Assembly (NCBI RefSeq): GCF_963678635.1
Contig: NC_087067.1
Coordinates: 47,790,001-47,854,000 of the forward strand
Length of the DNA stretch: 64,000 bases
Source of the DNA: Symsagittifera roscoffensis
Lineage: Eukaryota; Xenacoelomorpha; Acoela; Convolutidae
Direction of reading: 5' to 3'
Below, one piece after another: positions 30,256-40,794 of the stretch (its first letter is position 1; each line of letters starts with the position of its first letter). The position numbers and the translations under genes were made by a program. The notes below the pieces were generated by a model. It was not told where the DNA came from and did not search any database. It saw nothing but the letters and a program-made list of their open reading frames with translations.

Positions 30256-30665
30256 TGGAACCTGATCTAAACTATATTTTATGATTGGATAAATTAAATG
30301 TTTTACCAATGTAAAGTATTTAATATTAACCAATCACGATCCATCTAACTAACAACCCACTTATTTGTAAGTGCTGAAGTTACTTGTAATTTCAGCACCA
30401 GAGAGATTTGAATTTAACTTAGAAATTAGTTGGACTCTCCCGAGCACTTCAGCAGCCGCAATAAACCAGTATACCCTAGATCTATTGAGCCTAGCAGAGA
30501 CTAGTTAAACAACCTGAGACTAGATAGTAAAAGAGTAAGATTAGGATCGGTATTAGACTAAGAAGTTGCACGAATCTATCCGGCCGAAAATAAGATAGCG
30601 TGACGAGCAGACGGTGTACCCTATCCGAAATTACTCTATGAGTTATACACTCCAGTCTTAACTCA
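30256..30665 (+). repeat. 3' LTR of copy 1 (410 bp)
   Basis: Differs from the 5' LTR at a single position. Followed by TATA, matching the 5' target duplication. The palindrome lies at 30,371-30,398 and the poly(A) signal at about 30,460. Confidence 0.92.
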
Positions 30666-30669
30666 TATA

Positions 30670-32446
30670 ATTCGATCGTGTTATTGACATCGTGCGCAAA
30701 TGTTCAAATACCGGTTCTACCGGAATTTTTGTTTTTCATTTTTTGACACTGATATAATGCCTAGAGGATATTCATCAAATTGGATGTTTGTTGCGATCAA
30801 AGAAAAAAAAATTTCGAGGTGTTTTGTTTGGTCCAAAGTTCACTTTAGATCAAACTAGATGAAAACAGCGTAGCGAACAAATACACAGCGCGGCTTTTTT
30901 TTGCGGCGGCCGAAAATGGCCACGTTTTTCTACAACTTTTATCTCGTAAAAATTTAAATTTTACGTAGAAAAAGTTGTGGAAAAACGTGGCCATTTTCAA
31001 TTGGTTTCAAAGTTGGTTTTCAAGTGTAAGTTAGTTTCAAAAACAGACAAACAGATTGCTGATTTTATGTTTTTTTTCTAAATTATGAGAAGTTATTTAT
31101 TACTTTGACAATTCACAATAAAAAGAATTCCAGAGTTTTGATTTTTTGAACTACTTTTTTAAGCAGCGTTGTTTCATAAAAAAGTTGTTTCATGAAATAA
31201 TGATACCTGATTATTGCTGAAAATTTTATCTATGAAAAACACTGATCATTGCTAAGATTTTCATAAAAAATGTCCTTGTCTCTGATCCAGCGATAGTTAT
31301 CAATGACATGCCAACCCCGATAATCAAAGATTTTTAAAGAACCTAAAACATTAGGGCTAGCGTTCTTTCGTTTTTTACATATTTGAAATTGTATGACTTC
31401 CATGTTTTTGGGTGTCAACCCGGCTTTTTGTGATTTAGCGGGGGAAAAAGAGGAAAAGTGAGAGTTCATTACTTCGTGGAACACGCGTATTTTATTTTTA
31501 AACAGTTTAAATTGTGCCAAAATACTGGCTTGCACCTAAAAACAGGTTTTCTGGTCAAAACCTTACAAAACAACCCAAAATCATAGTTTTTTTTCAAATT
31601 TTATTTGCAGCGCAAAAAATTTAGCAAAATTGGATTTTTTAAAATTTTTCAGGAGAACAAGGAAAACCAATTTAGTCGACCTTATAAAAATTGTCGAAAT
31701 TTTTTCTTTTTTGGAAATCTGATGATTAGAAGATCGAGAAGATCTTTCAAAGTCTGAAATTGATGAAGGACTCTTACGAGGTAATAAAAAAAATTGGCTG
31801 AAATTTTTTAAAGTGATATTGAGAAGAAGTTTGTTCCGTTCGAGGAGCATTGTACATTTACATAGGATGGTAGCAAAATAATTGGGTAGGCAGCTGAAAG
31901 CTAATAAATTTGTTTTAAAAAATGGAAACATTGATAGCTATCATTTGTTCTTTTTAAATGGTCGCCCACGACTTTTGACTGCTAGTGTCCACATCTTTGA
32001 GTCAGCTGCTGGTTAAAAAATTTTTTAAAAAGTTTGTACAACATTGCCTGACTAAGATTATGACTATTTATCCACCGGTGAAAGGACCAACAAAAGAGCT
32101 GTTGTGCCCAACTCAAGGCGAACCGCTGTTGTGCCCCTACAAGCCTTTTTTTGTTTTTTTTTGTCGGCTGGGTAATGTTGCTTCAGCCGCAAGCAACGGG
32201 CACGGATCATGTTGGGCCTCGAACATCCGACCATTCTCCACCACGATATGTTTATTTTCTCGAAAGTTATGCCCGCATTATTTATTTTCAAACGGGCGGC
32301 CAGTTGCTGACGAATAATTTAAAAAATAATAATCTTGCAGCATTTATTGTAATAATCCGCTGTTTGCCAATAATTGTCACCAACGAAATGTAACTGCTTT
32401 TGCCCACATTGCAAAGTTATATTATAAGCGTTTTGGTTGTTTTCAG
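30670..32446 (+). other. Intron 1 of the F-box gene, right part
   Basis: AT-rich intron with a long near-perfect palindrome at 30,912-30,998. A stretch near 32,095-32,150 has two copies of GCTGTTGTGCCC. No gene was recognised. The acceptor TTTTCAG is at 32,446. Confidence 0.45.
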
Positions 32447-32506
32447 GTGTGAACTACGTCACAACGAGTGTCTGAAAACTCTGCCAATGTCGATCATTAC
32501 AAGCAC
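32447..32506 (+). CDS. F-box protein, exon 2
   Basis: A 60-nt exon between TTGTTTTCAG and the strong donor CAC|GTAAGC. One base completes the codon split by exon 1. Then 19 codons follow (CELRHNECLKTLPMSIITS), and two bases remain for exon 3. Both phases match, which is the main evidence that exon 1, 22 kb upstream, belongs to this gene. Confidence 0.55.
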
Positions 32507-32868
32507 GTAAGCAAGAAGAATTGATCGTTTTGACATCTTGGTATCCCCTGCATTTATCTGGTTCAATAGTTTATTGCCGGTAGTTCTAAATCAAAGTATT
32601 TTGTTACAAAATGTTTGAGACAACCCTTAGAAAGTTATTAAAATTGTCTGATGACTCTATGGATGATTTTTGGCAGAGATATGACCCGGGTTACGTAGGA
32701 CCTGAACAAACTGCTAATTTTTCGAAGATATTGATCAAAAAATTGATCACTTAAGTAACTTATCGTCTAAGAAAAAACCTATTTGACCAACTTGTCCATT
32801 TCATTTTAAAAAAAATCCAACACAATGGACCAAAAAGTATTTAATTAATCTTTTTTTATAAGTTTTAG

Positions 32869-33574
32869 GGTCACTGATAATTTATTGCCTTGTGGAACAG
32901 TTCTCTGTTTCGATTCAAATTCAGACCAAGGTCTGCTTTGCTGCTATACCAGCGAAAAAACCCTCCTCATGCTTAAAAGAACCATCTCCATTTCGCCAAG
33001 TTATGAAGTGATAGCTCAAAACGAGTCGTTCACTTCGGCGCCAATCAAATCGATCCAAATCGGTGACTTCGGATTTACCATTGTGGTGGACGTGTTTGGA
33101 ATAATGTTCAAGCTTTGTTCCGAGACCCTTCGGAAAATAAGAGTAATTGATCACCGCGGTTTGAGATGCTTGTCTCCTGCCTATGGACTTTTCCCATTTT
33201 CCACGAAGTTTGCTATAATGTCTCGTGATCTGGTTTTGTTCACATGTGACGAAACTAACTCGTTTGGATTGTGGAATTTGCAAACTGGAGACGTAAAAAC
33301 GTTTCCTGGGCATATTTTATACAACGAAAAAACTGTTCGCATATTTCCGTTAGGGAGATATTTTTTATTAGTGAGTCAAGATAGCTGCTTTAATGTGATT
33401 GCCAATTTGTACATCCTGAATGACCTGGGAATTGTCCAGTTAGTTGACACCATAGGGTTCATAACAGGTCAAGTCAAATGCCAACTCAAAGATGTTGAAC
33501 TCAAAATTGAACAGAATTCTCGAAATGATGAGAACAGGAGAAAGAGACCAATTAAATTTGCATTGCAAATTTGA
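32869..33574 (+). CDS. F-box protein, terminal exon
   Basis: It opens after GTTTTAG at 32,868 with the one base needed to complete the codon from exon 2. It encodes VTDNLLPCGTVLCFDSN and continues to TGA at 33,572-33,574. The full protein would be about 352 aa. This part has alternating hydrophobic strands and several DxxGxxxLW-like turns (NSFGLWNLQTGDVKTFPGH), consistent with a degenerate beta-propeller substrate-binding region, but no certain WD40 repeat. AATAAA at 33,580-33,585 follows the stop by five bases. The gene is sense to retroelement copy 1 in its first intron. Confidence 0.6.
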
Positions 33575-33579
33575 ATGTA

Positions 33580-33585
33580 AATAAA
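33580..33585 (+). terminator. Polyadenylation signal AATAAA of the F-box gene
   Basis: AATAAA five bases after the stop codon. A second AATAAA occurs about 25 bp further on. Confidence 0.5.
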
Positions 33586-33631
33586 GTAAGTTTATAAATG
33601 AAATAAATCAAAATTGTATCTCATTAATATA

Positions 33632-34152
33632 CAGTGCTGATTTAAATTAACCGGACAAAACGAGCTAAATTTGAAATTTAAAACGCGTTTTTCTCAAATT
33701 GGGTTAAGATTAGACAAAAAGTGAAGAGGACAAAAGTTGCCAGGAATTTTATCAAAATTAATATGGTGCAATTTTCTCTTCGAAATTCTCAACCAAAAGT
33801 TTAACCCAAAAATGGGTAATTTTGGCCTTTTTCAATTAATCGGAGAATATACCCTTCTTAAAGTTTGTACGGCTACGTAAGGAGCTCACTTTGATATAAT
33901 TATGTCTGTGATCGACTGAGTGTTTTTTGGCGTAATTTTTGATTAACTAAGAAAAGCCAAAATGACCCACTTTTGTGGTAAAATTTTTGGCCCGAATTTT
34001 GCGAAACGAATTACATCATATTAATTCTTCTAAAGTTTTAAGCAAGTTTTGTCTTCATAAATTTTCACCTAAATTCAACCCAATTTGAGAAAAACGCGTT
34101 TTAAATTTCAAGTTTAACGCGTTTTGTCTCCGATTAATTTAAATCAGCACTG
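33632..34152 (+). mobile_element. Tc1/mariner-type foldback MITE (521 bp)
   Basis: The termini CAGTGCTGATTTAAATTAA and the complement are flanked by TA on both sides, the Tc1/mariner target duplication. The inverted arms extend for roughly 70-130 bp with mismatches (CAAATTGGGTTAAG and its complement). No transposase. A truncated relative is at 6,665-6,792. Confidence 0.8.
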
Positions 34153-34254
34153 TAGTTCATTATTGGATTATTTTTTGACAACTCTATAAAGTTATTTCAG
34201 TCTTTTAAGTTATGTTTCCTAAATGCCTCGTTTTCAAGTCAATTGCAAAATTTG

Positions 34255-36690
34255 TTCAAAAAAACAACAAGACTGCTCGTATCAGGGCGAAGCGCTGAAT
34301 GTTCCTACTGTCTTTTAAGGTTTATGGAGCAGCAGTAATAACATAAAATAAATAATTGAACTAATAGAAAAAGAGAATTTTTCTTTTCTAAAATTTGAAA
34401 TTTTTTATGAAAATCATCCCCACACACGCCATATAAAGTACGAAAAGTTAGATTTCCTTCCTTGTACCAAATCAATTATGGCAAATAAGCTTCGTTCAAC
34501 CAATTTGGAACAATTTCTAAGACGGATTAAATCTCCGCTTACGCGTTCCCGGGATGACCGAAACTTCTTATCATACAATTTTCATACATGAAAAATTTTC
34601 TTGTCATACAATTCCATACAATTCCATACGTATAGAAAATTGTATAAAATCTCTATGATAAACTTTTTTTCCATTTATGAAAATTGTATAATAGGTGTTT
34701 TTCCATAAACCAAAAAGTTTGATTTTTACTTTCTAAATTTATTTTCTGAAAAAAATTTCGTTTGTGTTTGCAACCGAACTCAAGTGACAAAGACCGTGGT
34801 TACTCAAAGCATCAAAGGTTGGACGGTCTTTGATCAGGATAGCAATACCTTTTGAATGATATAATAAAATTCCGTCAAAAAAGGCTGGTTGAAAAGTCGA
34901 GATTTGTCTGAAGAAAAAAATACCACCCCGAGCACATATATTCCGTTACTTTCGTATCGAAAGTCGGAACAATAAGCCCGAGCCGCCGCTCAGTTTTTTT
35001 TTCTGAAAATCAGACACTCGCAGACTTCTCTCAATAACCCTTAAAGTCGATCCGATTTTTAGAAATTTTCAAGCTAAAATTTTCACCGGGAGCCTTTTGT
35101 GAATTTCGTCACGTAAAATTTTCAGAGATTATTTTAAAGATTTGATCATTTGATTTAACACTATTTTTGGAAAGCGAGTGATTTGTCAAAACAATATAAC
35201 CCAAATTTGCTGGCCATCAATTTTCCAAATAAAATTCCAGCTGAGTGATGAGTCTATAATAATCAGGCGGTAATTCATTTAGGGCATGCAGTCTGTGATA
35301 CAATCAAATCAAAGCTTTAAGTTTCAAGTTAATTTAGTCCAAAACGAACTCAAACTGGGTTTAGTAATTACATCTTACTATGCTTGTATCACTTTCAAAG
35401 TCAAAATGTAACATTTACTAACATGTGTTTAATTTTTGTCAGCGAAATAGCTGGTTATTTTGCCAACATCGCCTTCTTTCTGGTCGAAAAAAAATTCCGA
35501 CAAAGTTGAGACGACATGATTATGTTTTGACAGAAATGAAAAAAAATGGACCGTGTTTTGCACTCTCGACCTATTACTAAGTGAAATGAATTGCTTTTCA
35601 TCAGAAAGCCTTTCGACCACAAATTAAACAATACTTCTCGTATCAAGCGAAGCCCTGAATGTTCCGACTGCCTTTTAAGTTTTATGGAGCAGTCATAACA
35701 AAAAAAAATTAAATGAAATAAAATGAAAATTTTTTTTCTAAAATTTGAAAGTTTTTTGAAAAAAAATCATCCCCCGCACGTCATAATAACTACTAAGTGA
35801 TAAATTTTGCTCCTATTAACAAATCGATTATGGCATAAAAACTTCATTGAACCAATTTGGAACGATTTCTAAGACAGATTAAATCTCGCTTACGCGTTAA
35901 TAGCGCGAATTATATCGCGCGGTAAGTGTCACAAATTGGCCCAAATGGCAACCTTTAACCCCCACAGCTTTACAAAAAATGATAACAGGTGAATATCTTT
36001 TCACATTTAAGCTCAGGACAACAAAACCTTTCGAATGATTTTCAAAAATTCCGTCAAGAATGGCTAATTAAGAACTCGAAATTTGTCTAAAGAAAAAAAA
36101 CCCACCCGAAGCACAAATATTCCGTTACTTTCGTATCGAAAGTCGGAACAGCAAGAATGCTCCTATCAGGGCGGAAGCCCTGAGAATTTCGGTAGCCTTT
36201 TAAGTTTATGGAGCAGTAATAACATTAAAACATAAAATGAAATGAAACAAAATGAAAAAAAAATTCTAAAACTTGAATTTTTTGATAAAAATCATCCCCC
36301 CACACGCCATATAAAGTACAAAAGGACAGATTTCGCTCCTTTTAACATTTCAATTTTGGCAAATAAGCTTCTTTCAACCAATTTGGAACAATTTCTACGA
36401 CTGATTAACTCTCCGCTTACGCGTAGTAAGCGCGAAATATATCGCGTTTAATTGTCCTAAACTGTCCTCCAAAAATGGTGAAAAAAAGGCAATCTTTAAA
36501 CCCCCGTAACTTTTTCTAAAATGATCAGAGGTAAAATATCTTTTCAAAATTGAGCTCAAGACTACAATATCTTTCGAATGATAAAAAAGTTCCGTCAAAA
36601 ATGGCTAGTTAAAAAGAAATTTGTCTGAAGTAAAAAAAAACGCCCGGAGCACAAATATTCCGTTTCTTTCGTATCGAATGTCGCAAAAAT
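34255..36690 (+). repeat. Cluster of a dispersed repeat, three or more copies
   Basis: The phrase GCTCGTATCAGGGCGAAGC with following sequence, and a second part containing ACCAATTTGGAACAATTTCT, occur at about 34,265-34,550, 35,635-35,905 and 36,155-36,425. The companion part, ending CACAAATATTCCGTTACTTTCG, occurs at about 34,840-34,975, 35,910-36,150 and 36,430-36,680, and in the intron at 6,525-7,028. No coding capacity or termini could be defined. The stretch 34,570-34,700 is low-complexity. Confidence 0.6.
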
Positions 36691-37128
36691 TAGTTTTTAG
36701 TGGGCTGGATAGCCTGCCGAAAAAGACCTACAAATGCCATTAACGGTGTGCTTTTCTTTGAAATTGCCCGAGGCACAGAAAAATTGCTAACTCATGATCT
36801 TTGTAGTGTTTGGGAAAAAAGCTCAGAAAAGCAATTGGGTTTACTTTAAAAAAAATCCCGAGACGCGGAAATACTTTTGGAAACCAGTCCCCTCGAGAAA
36901 ACCCTGCATGCGCGCCTGCACATCCTAGTAAGATTTTCTCGATAGGGTCGGTTTTCGGAGCTGTTTGAAATTTTAGGCGATCTTTCAGTATACCACATTG
37001 ACTTCGGGGCTCTTTTGAAGCACTACAAAGATCCTGAGTAAGCAAGTTTTCTGCGCCGCGGGTGGTTTTGAAGCGCTACCCTACCTCTTAAAGACCTAAT
37101 AAATATAGAGCCGAAAGGCTGTCGAAAG

Positions 37129-37506
37129 TGAGTTATGTACGGTTGACTGTACTCATAGAGTAATTTCAGATAAGGTACACCGTCTGCTCGTCACGCTATC
37201 TTATTTTCGGCCGGATAGATTCGTGCAACTTCTTAGTCTACTACCAATCTTAATCTTACTCTTAGATCTCCTAGCCTCAATAGATCTAGTGTATACTGGT
37301 TTATGCGAGTTAGTTTCCAGGAGGAGAACAACTGTACTCTAAAATGAATTCAAATTGCTCTAGTGCTGAAACTACAAGTAGTTTCAGCACTCACAAAAAA
37401 GTGTAATTGTTAGTTATGGAACTTGATTGGTTAGTTAAAAATAATTTATAGAATTAGAGAAAAATATTTATAACCAATTATAAATTCTAGTTTAGAACTG
37501 GTTCCA
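37129..37506 (-). repeat. Duplicated 3' LTR of copy 3 (378 bp)
   Basis: The reverse complement of the big-element LTR, divergent from copies 1 and 2 but with the same ends, palindrome and layout. AAAG precedes it on the plus strand, the same four bases that follow the other outer LTR end at 45,659-45,662. This fits a 4-bp target duplication. Confidence 0.85.
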
Positions 37507-38392
37507 CCCATCCGGGGTTTAGAGAGTTTTTACTTTTTAAATACTTAATGTAGTGAAGGACGGGTGATGTAGTTTCTTATTGAAATTGCGAGCATTGGAG
37601 AAACGGGAATTGTGACTTTTCGTGTTTGACGGAGGGAGATCGTTATGTTCGTATCTTCTAGATGGTTCTCGGTGATTGTAGTAGTCTCTTTGTGATTGTG
37701 TCAAGACTTCTGATCGATGCAATGGTGTATCGATTTCGTTAAGTTTGGAGCGTGCATGGTGAAGTTTGACTTTTTCGGGTGAGTTTCGAAGTGACTAGGA
37801 TTTGTACGTGTAGTCAACATCGAGATGGCCATTGGTCTGGTTCAATGGTTTTCCTTTGGTGCGATGTTGGGTCCATACTCTAAATCATTTGAGGTAGTGA
37901 CTTTAGGCAGCAAATCAAAAAAATCGTTCAGAAAAAAAATAAGCACGAGCCGCCGCTCAGTTTTTTTTCAGAAAATCAGACACTCGCAGACTTCTCTCAG
38001 TAACCTTAAAAAGTCAATCCAATTTTTAGAAACTTTCAAGCAAGAAATTGTCACCGGGAGCCTTTTGTCGATTTCGTCACGTTAAGTTTTCATGGATTAT
38101 TTTAAAGATTCGATCATTTGGCTAAACACTATTCTTTGGAAAGCGAGTGTTTTGTCAAAACAAAATAACCCAAATTTGCTGGCCAATATTTTCTTAAACA
38201 AAATTCCAGCTGAGTAGTTGAGTCTATAATAATCAAGCGGTAATGAATTTAGGGCATACAGTCTGTGATTCAATCAAATCAAAGTTTCAAGTTTCAAGTT
38301 GATTTAGTCCAAAATGAACTCAAATTGGGGTTAGTAACTACATCCTACTATGCTTATATCACTTTCAAAGTCAAAATCTAACATTTATTAAC

Positions 38393-38773
38393 ATGTGTTT
38401 AATTTTTGTCGGCGAAATAGTTGGTTATTTTGTGGGCAGGGTAGCCTGCCCAAAAAGACCTATAAATGTCATTAACGGTGTGCTTTTCTTTAAAATTGCC
38501 CGAGGCACAGAAAAATTGATAACTCAGGATCTTTTTAGTTTTTGGAAAAAAGCTCAGAAAAGCAATTGGGTTTATTTTAAAAAAAATTCCCGAGACGCGG
38601 AAATACTTTTGGAAACCCGTTCCCTCGAGAAAACCCTGCATGCGCGCCTGCATGTCCTAGTAAAATTTTCTCGAGAGGGTCGGTTTTCCGAGCTGTTTCA
38701 ATTTTTAGGCGATCTTTCAGTATACCACATTGACTTCGGGGCTCTTTTGAAACACTACAAAGATCCTGAGTAA
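38393..38773 (+). pseudogene. Possible duplicated exon of an unknown gene
   Basis: An open frame in the second duplication unit, GC-richer than its surroundings, ending at a good donor (CCTGA|GTAAGC at about 38,771). Residues include KNSRDAEILLETRSLEK and YHIDFGALLKHYKDPE. The matching stretch at about 36,700-37,040 keeps the donor but has compensating one-base indels with a stop between them. I do not recognise the product. It may be a transposon-borne sequence rather than a gene exon. Confidence 0.25.
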
Positions 38774-38860
38774 GCAAGTTTTCTGCGCAGCGGGCGGTTT
38801 GGAAGCGCTACCCTCCGTTCTAAAGACCTATTAAATATAGAGCGGAAAGGCCATCGAAAG

Positions 38861-39176
38861 ATAGTTATGTACGGTTGACTGTACTCATAGGGTAATTTCA
38901 GATAAAGTACACCGTCTGCTCATTACGCTATCTTATTTTCGGCAGGATAGATTCGTGCAACTTCTTAGTCTACTACCAATCTTAATCTTACTCTTAGATC
39001 TCTGTACTCTTAAATGAATTCAAATTGCTCTGGTGCTGAAACTACAAGTAGTTTCAGCACTTACGAAAAGGTGAAACTGTTAGTTATTGATTTTGATTGG
39101 TTTGTTAACAATAATTTATAGAATTAGAGAATTATTTTTATAACCAATTATAAATTCTAGTTTAAAAGTGGTTCCA
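38861..39176 (-). repeat. 3' LTR of copy 3, internally deleted (316 bp)
   Basis: A reverse-complement LTR adjoining the interior of copy 3. It lacks about 65 bp present in the other LTRs, around the poly(A)-signal region. The palindrome is intact. Confidence 0.85.
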
Positions 39177-40794
39177 CCCATCCGGTGTTTAGAGAGTTTT
39201 TACTTTTTAAATGTTTAATGTAGTGAAGGACCGGTGATGTAGTTTCTTATTGAAGTTGCGAGCATTGGAGAAAGGGGATTTGTGACTTTTTGTGTTTGAC
39301 GGAGGGGATCGTTATTTTTGCATCTTCTAGATGGTTCTCGTTGATTGGGGCAGTCTCTTTGTGATTATGTCAAGACTTCTGATCGATGCAATGGTGTATC
39401 GATTTCGTTAAGTTTGGAGCGAGGCTGCGTGCATGGTGAAGTTTGACTTTTTCGGGTGAAGCTCCAAGTGACTGGGATTTGTACGTGTAGTCAACATCGA
39501 GATGGCCATTGGTCTGGTTCAATGGTTTTCCTTTGGTGCGATGTTGGGTACGTACTCTAAATCCTTTGAGGTGGTGACTTTAGGCAGCAAATCAAATAGA
39601 TTTGCCATTCCGAAGTTGGAATGTCATTGGGTTGTCATCTTCTTTGCAGCTCGTCTGTTGGGCTTTGCGAAATCTAAACATACTGCATTTATCTCTTACA
39701 AATATAAATTTTTTTGTTAATTTCAGTTTTAGTTTTGATTTGTTATTAATAGCTATCGCAAAAGCGTTTTTTTGTATTAGTTTGTTTATTTTAAAAGAGT
39801 CGCTCACTTTAAAGCAACATTTGTCAAAAGTAGAGTATGGGTCACAAAGCGTGATGTAGCACGGTGGGTTAAGCCGGCTATAGAACATGCTCAGTACGTC
39901 CCTCTGGTTGGTGAGGCCAGGAGTGGGGTATAACTTTGAGATCTCTTTGTGCAGAGTCTCTTTTTGTGTTCAACTTTTTGTTTCGTTTTAATACGTATTT
40001 TTTTTTCTCTTTTTGGTCTGGTTGGGTGCTTTTTTTAAAAAAAAGTCGATTCTTTTGGTTTGGTTTTGTCTTTCGACTTTATGTGTTTCATTCATTTGTA
40101 GTAAGACTTGAAAATGGTCTTCAAAAGAATAATTTATCCTGTTTTATTCTTGTTTTATTCTGGTTTCGGTAACGCGGGCTTTTCGTTTTTAGCCATGCTA
40201 TTAGTTTGTGGTTTTGTGACTTTTGTAAGCTGCGTTGTTTTTGTTGTTTACTTTATAATTCCTACCAACCGAGTTAAAGGAAAGTTTGAAACGTGTGAAA
40301 ACCGGTCAGAGTTGTTATCATTGAAAATTAAAACTGAAAATTCATCTTTTGAACAATTCCTACTGGGCGAGCTGTGCGATTGTTGAAAAAATTTATGTCA
40401 ACTGATTGATTTAAATTTTATAAAGGAAGCGTCTTGTAAAATGTTTTGTACTTGTATGAATTTATTTGCCTTCTTTTGAATGAATTTACTGCATTGAAAG
40501 TTCGATTTTACAGCTGTTGGGAAAATTTATTATATATTTTTACTGCCTCTTAAAAGGAAAGTTTTTGCATTGGGTTTTTTTTGCATTTACTGCTATTTGT
40601 GAGAAATTTTTCTGCTATTTTAAATTTTACTGCGATTTCTTAAAACGAGTTTTGGATTTTGTAGAAAATTTTTTTTATATGTTTTTGTCTGTTTTAGATG
40701 ATGTTATGATGAGATCTAAGCAAAAGTGAAACATTTCTAAAGAATGGTTAGTTGTTTTTCGAGTTTATTAGTGAAAATAAATAGTTGTACTTGC
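39177..40794 (-). other. 3' untranslated region of copy 3
   Basis: Corresponds to 28,719-30,255 of copy 1 in reverse. It holds the conserved block at about 39,855-39,930 (complement of GCTTAACCCACC and of TATAGCC). The clustered motif TTTACTGC, the complement of GCAGTAAA, occurs about five times at 40,485-40,640. Open plus-strand frames here are antisense and not considered genes. Confidence 0.5.

Larger units (their letters stand above)
11799..30665 (+). mobile_element. Copy 1: 18.9-kb multi-ORF Ty3/gypsy-type retrovirus-like element
   Basis: This is a complete element bounded by two 410-bp LTRs that differ at one position (TATAAGAG versus TAAAAGAG). The LTRs begin TG and end CA. The target duplication is TATA (11,795-11,798 and 30,666-30,669). 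Order: LTR, PBS, ORF A, ORF B, Gag-Pol, ORFs C and D, ORF E, env-like glycoprotein, ORF F, a 1.6-kb untranslated 3' region, LTR. RT, RNase H, integrase and a GPY/F-like module place pol with Ty3/gypsy (Metaviridae). It is much longer than ordinary members, which are usually 5-10 kb. It lies in sense orientation in intron 1 of the F-box gene. Gag-Pol is broken (stop at 19,776, 49-bp deletion near 20,969) and ORF F has two TGA codons, while env is open. Confidence 0.92.
34974..39600 (+). repeat. Imperfect tandem duplication carrying an LTR
   Basis: The segments 34,974-35,464 and 37,940-38,440 match. The segments about 36,695-37,920 and 38,435-39,600 also match; each contains one minus-strand LTR and about 420 bp of retroelement 3' interior. 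The first unit has about 1.2 kb of dispersed repeat between its two parts that the second lacks. An unequal exchange after insertion of copy 3 would explain the layout. Confidence 0.7.

Noticed and set aside
11799..30665. Assignment of the big element to BEL/Pao because of the chuvirus-type env
   Set aside because: RT, RNase H, integrase and the GPY/F-like module fit Ty3/gypsy. BEL/Pao signatures are found only in the relic at 2,245-4,119.
32611..32754. Independent small gene starting at ATG 32,611
   Set aside because: It sits in intron 2 of the F-box gene, is only 47 codons long and has no recognisable motif. Listed instead as a possible poison exon.
40108..40386. Plus-strand membrane-like frame in the copy 3 3' region
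   Set aside because: Antisense to the untranslated region of a minus-strand retroelement. Hydrophobicity comes from the T-rich strand, and no sense counterpart exists in copy 1.
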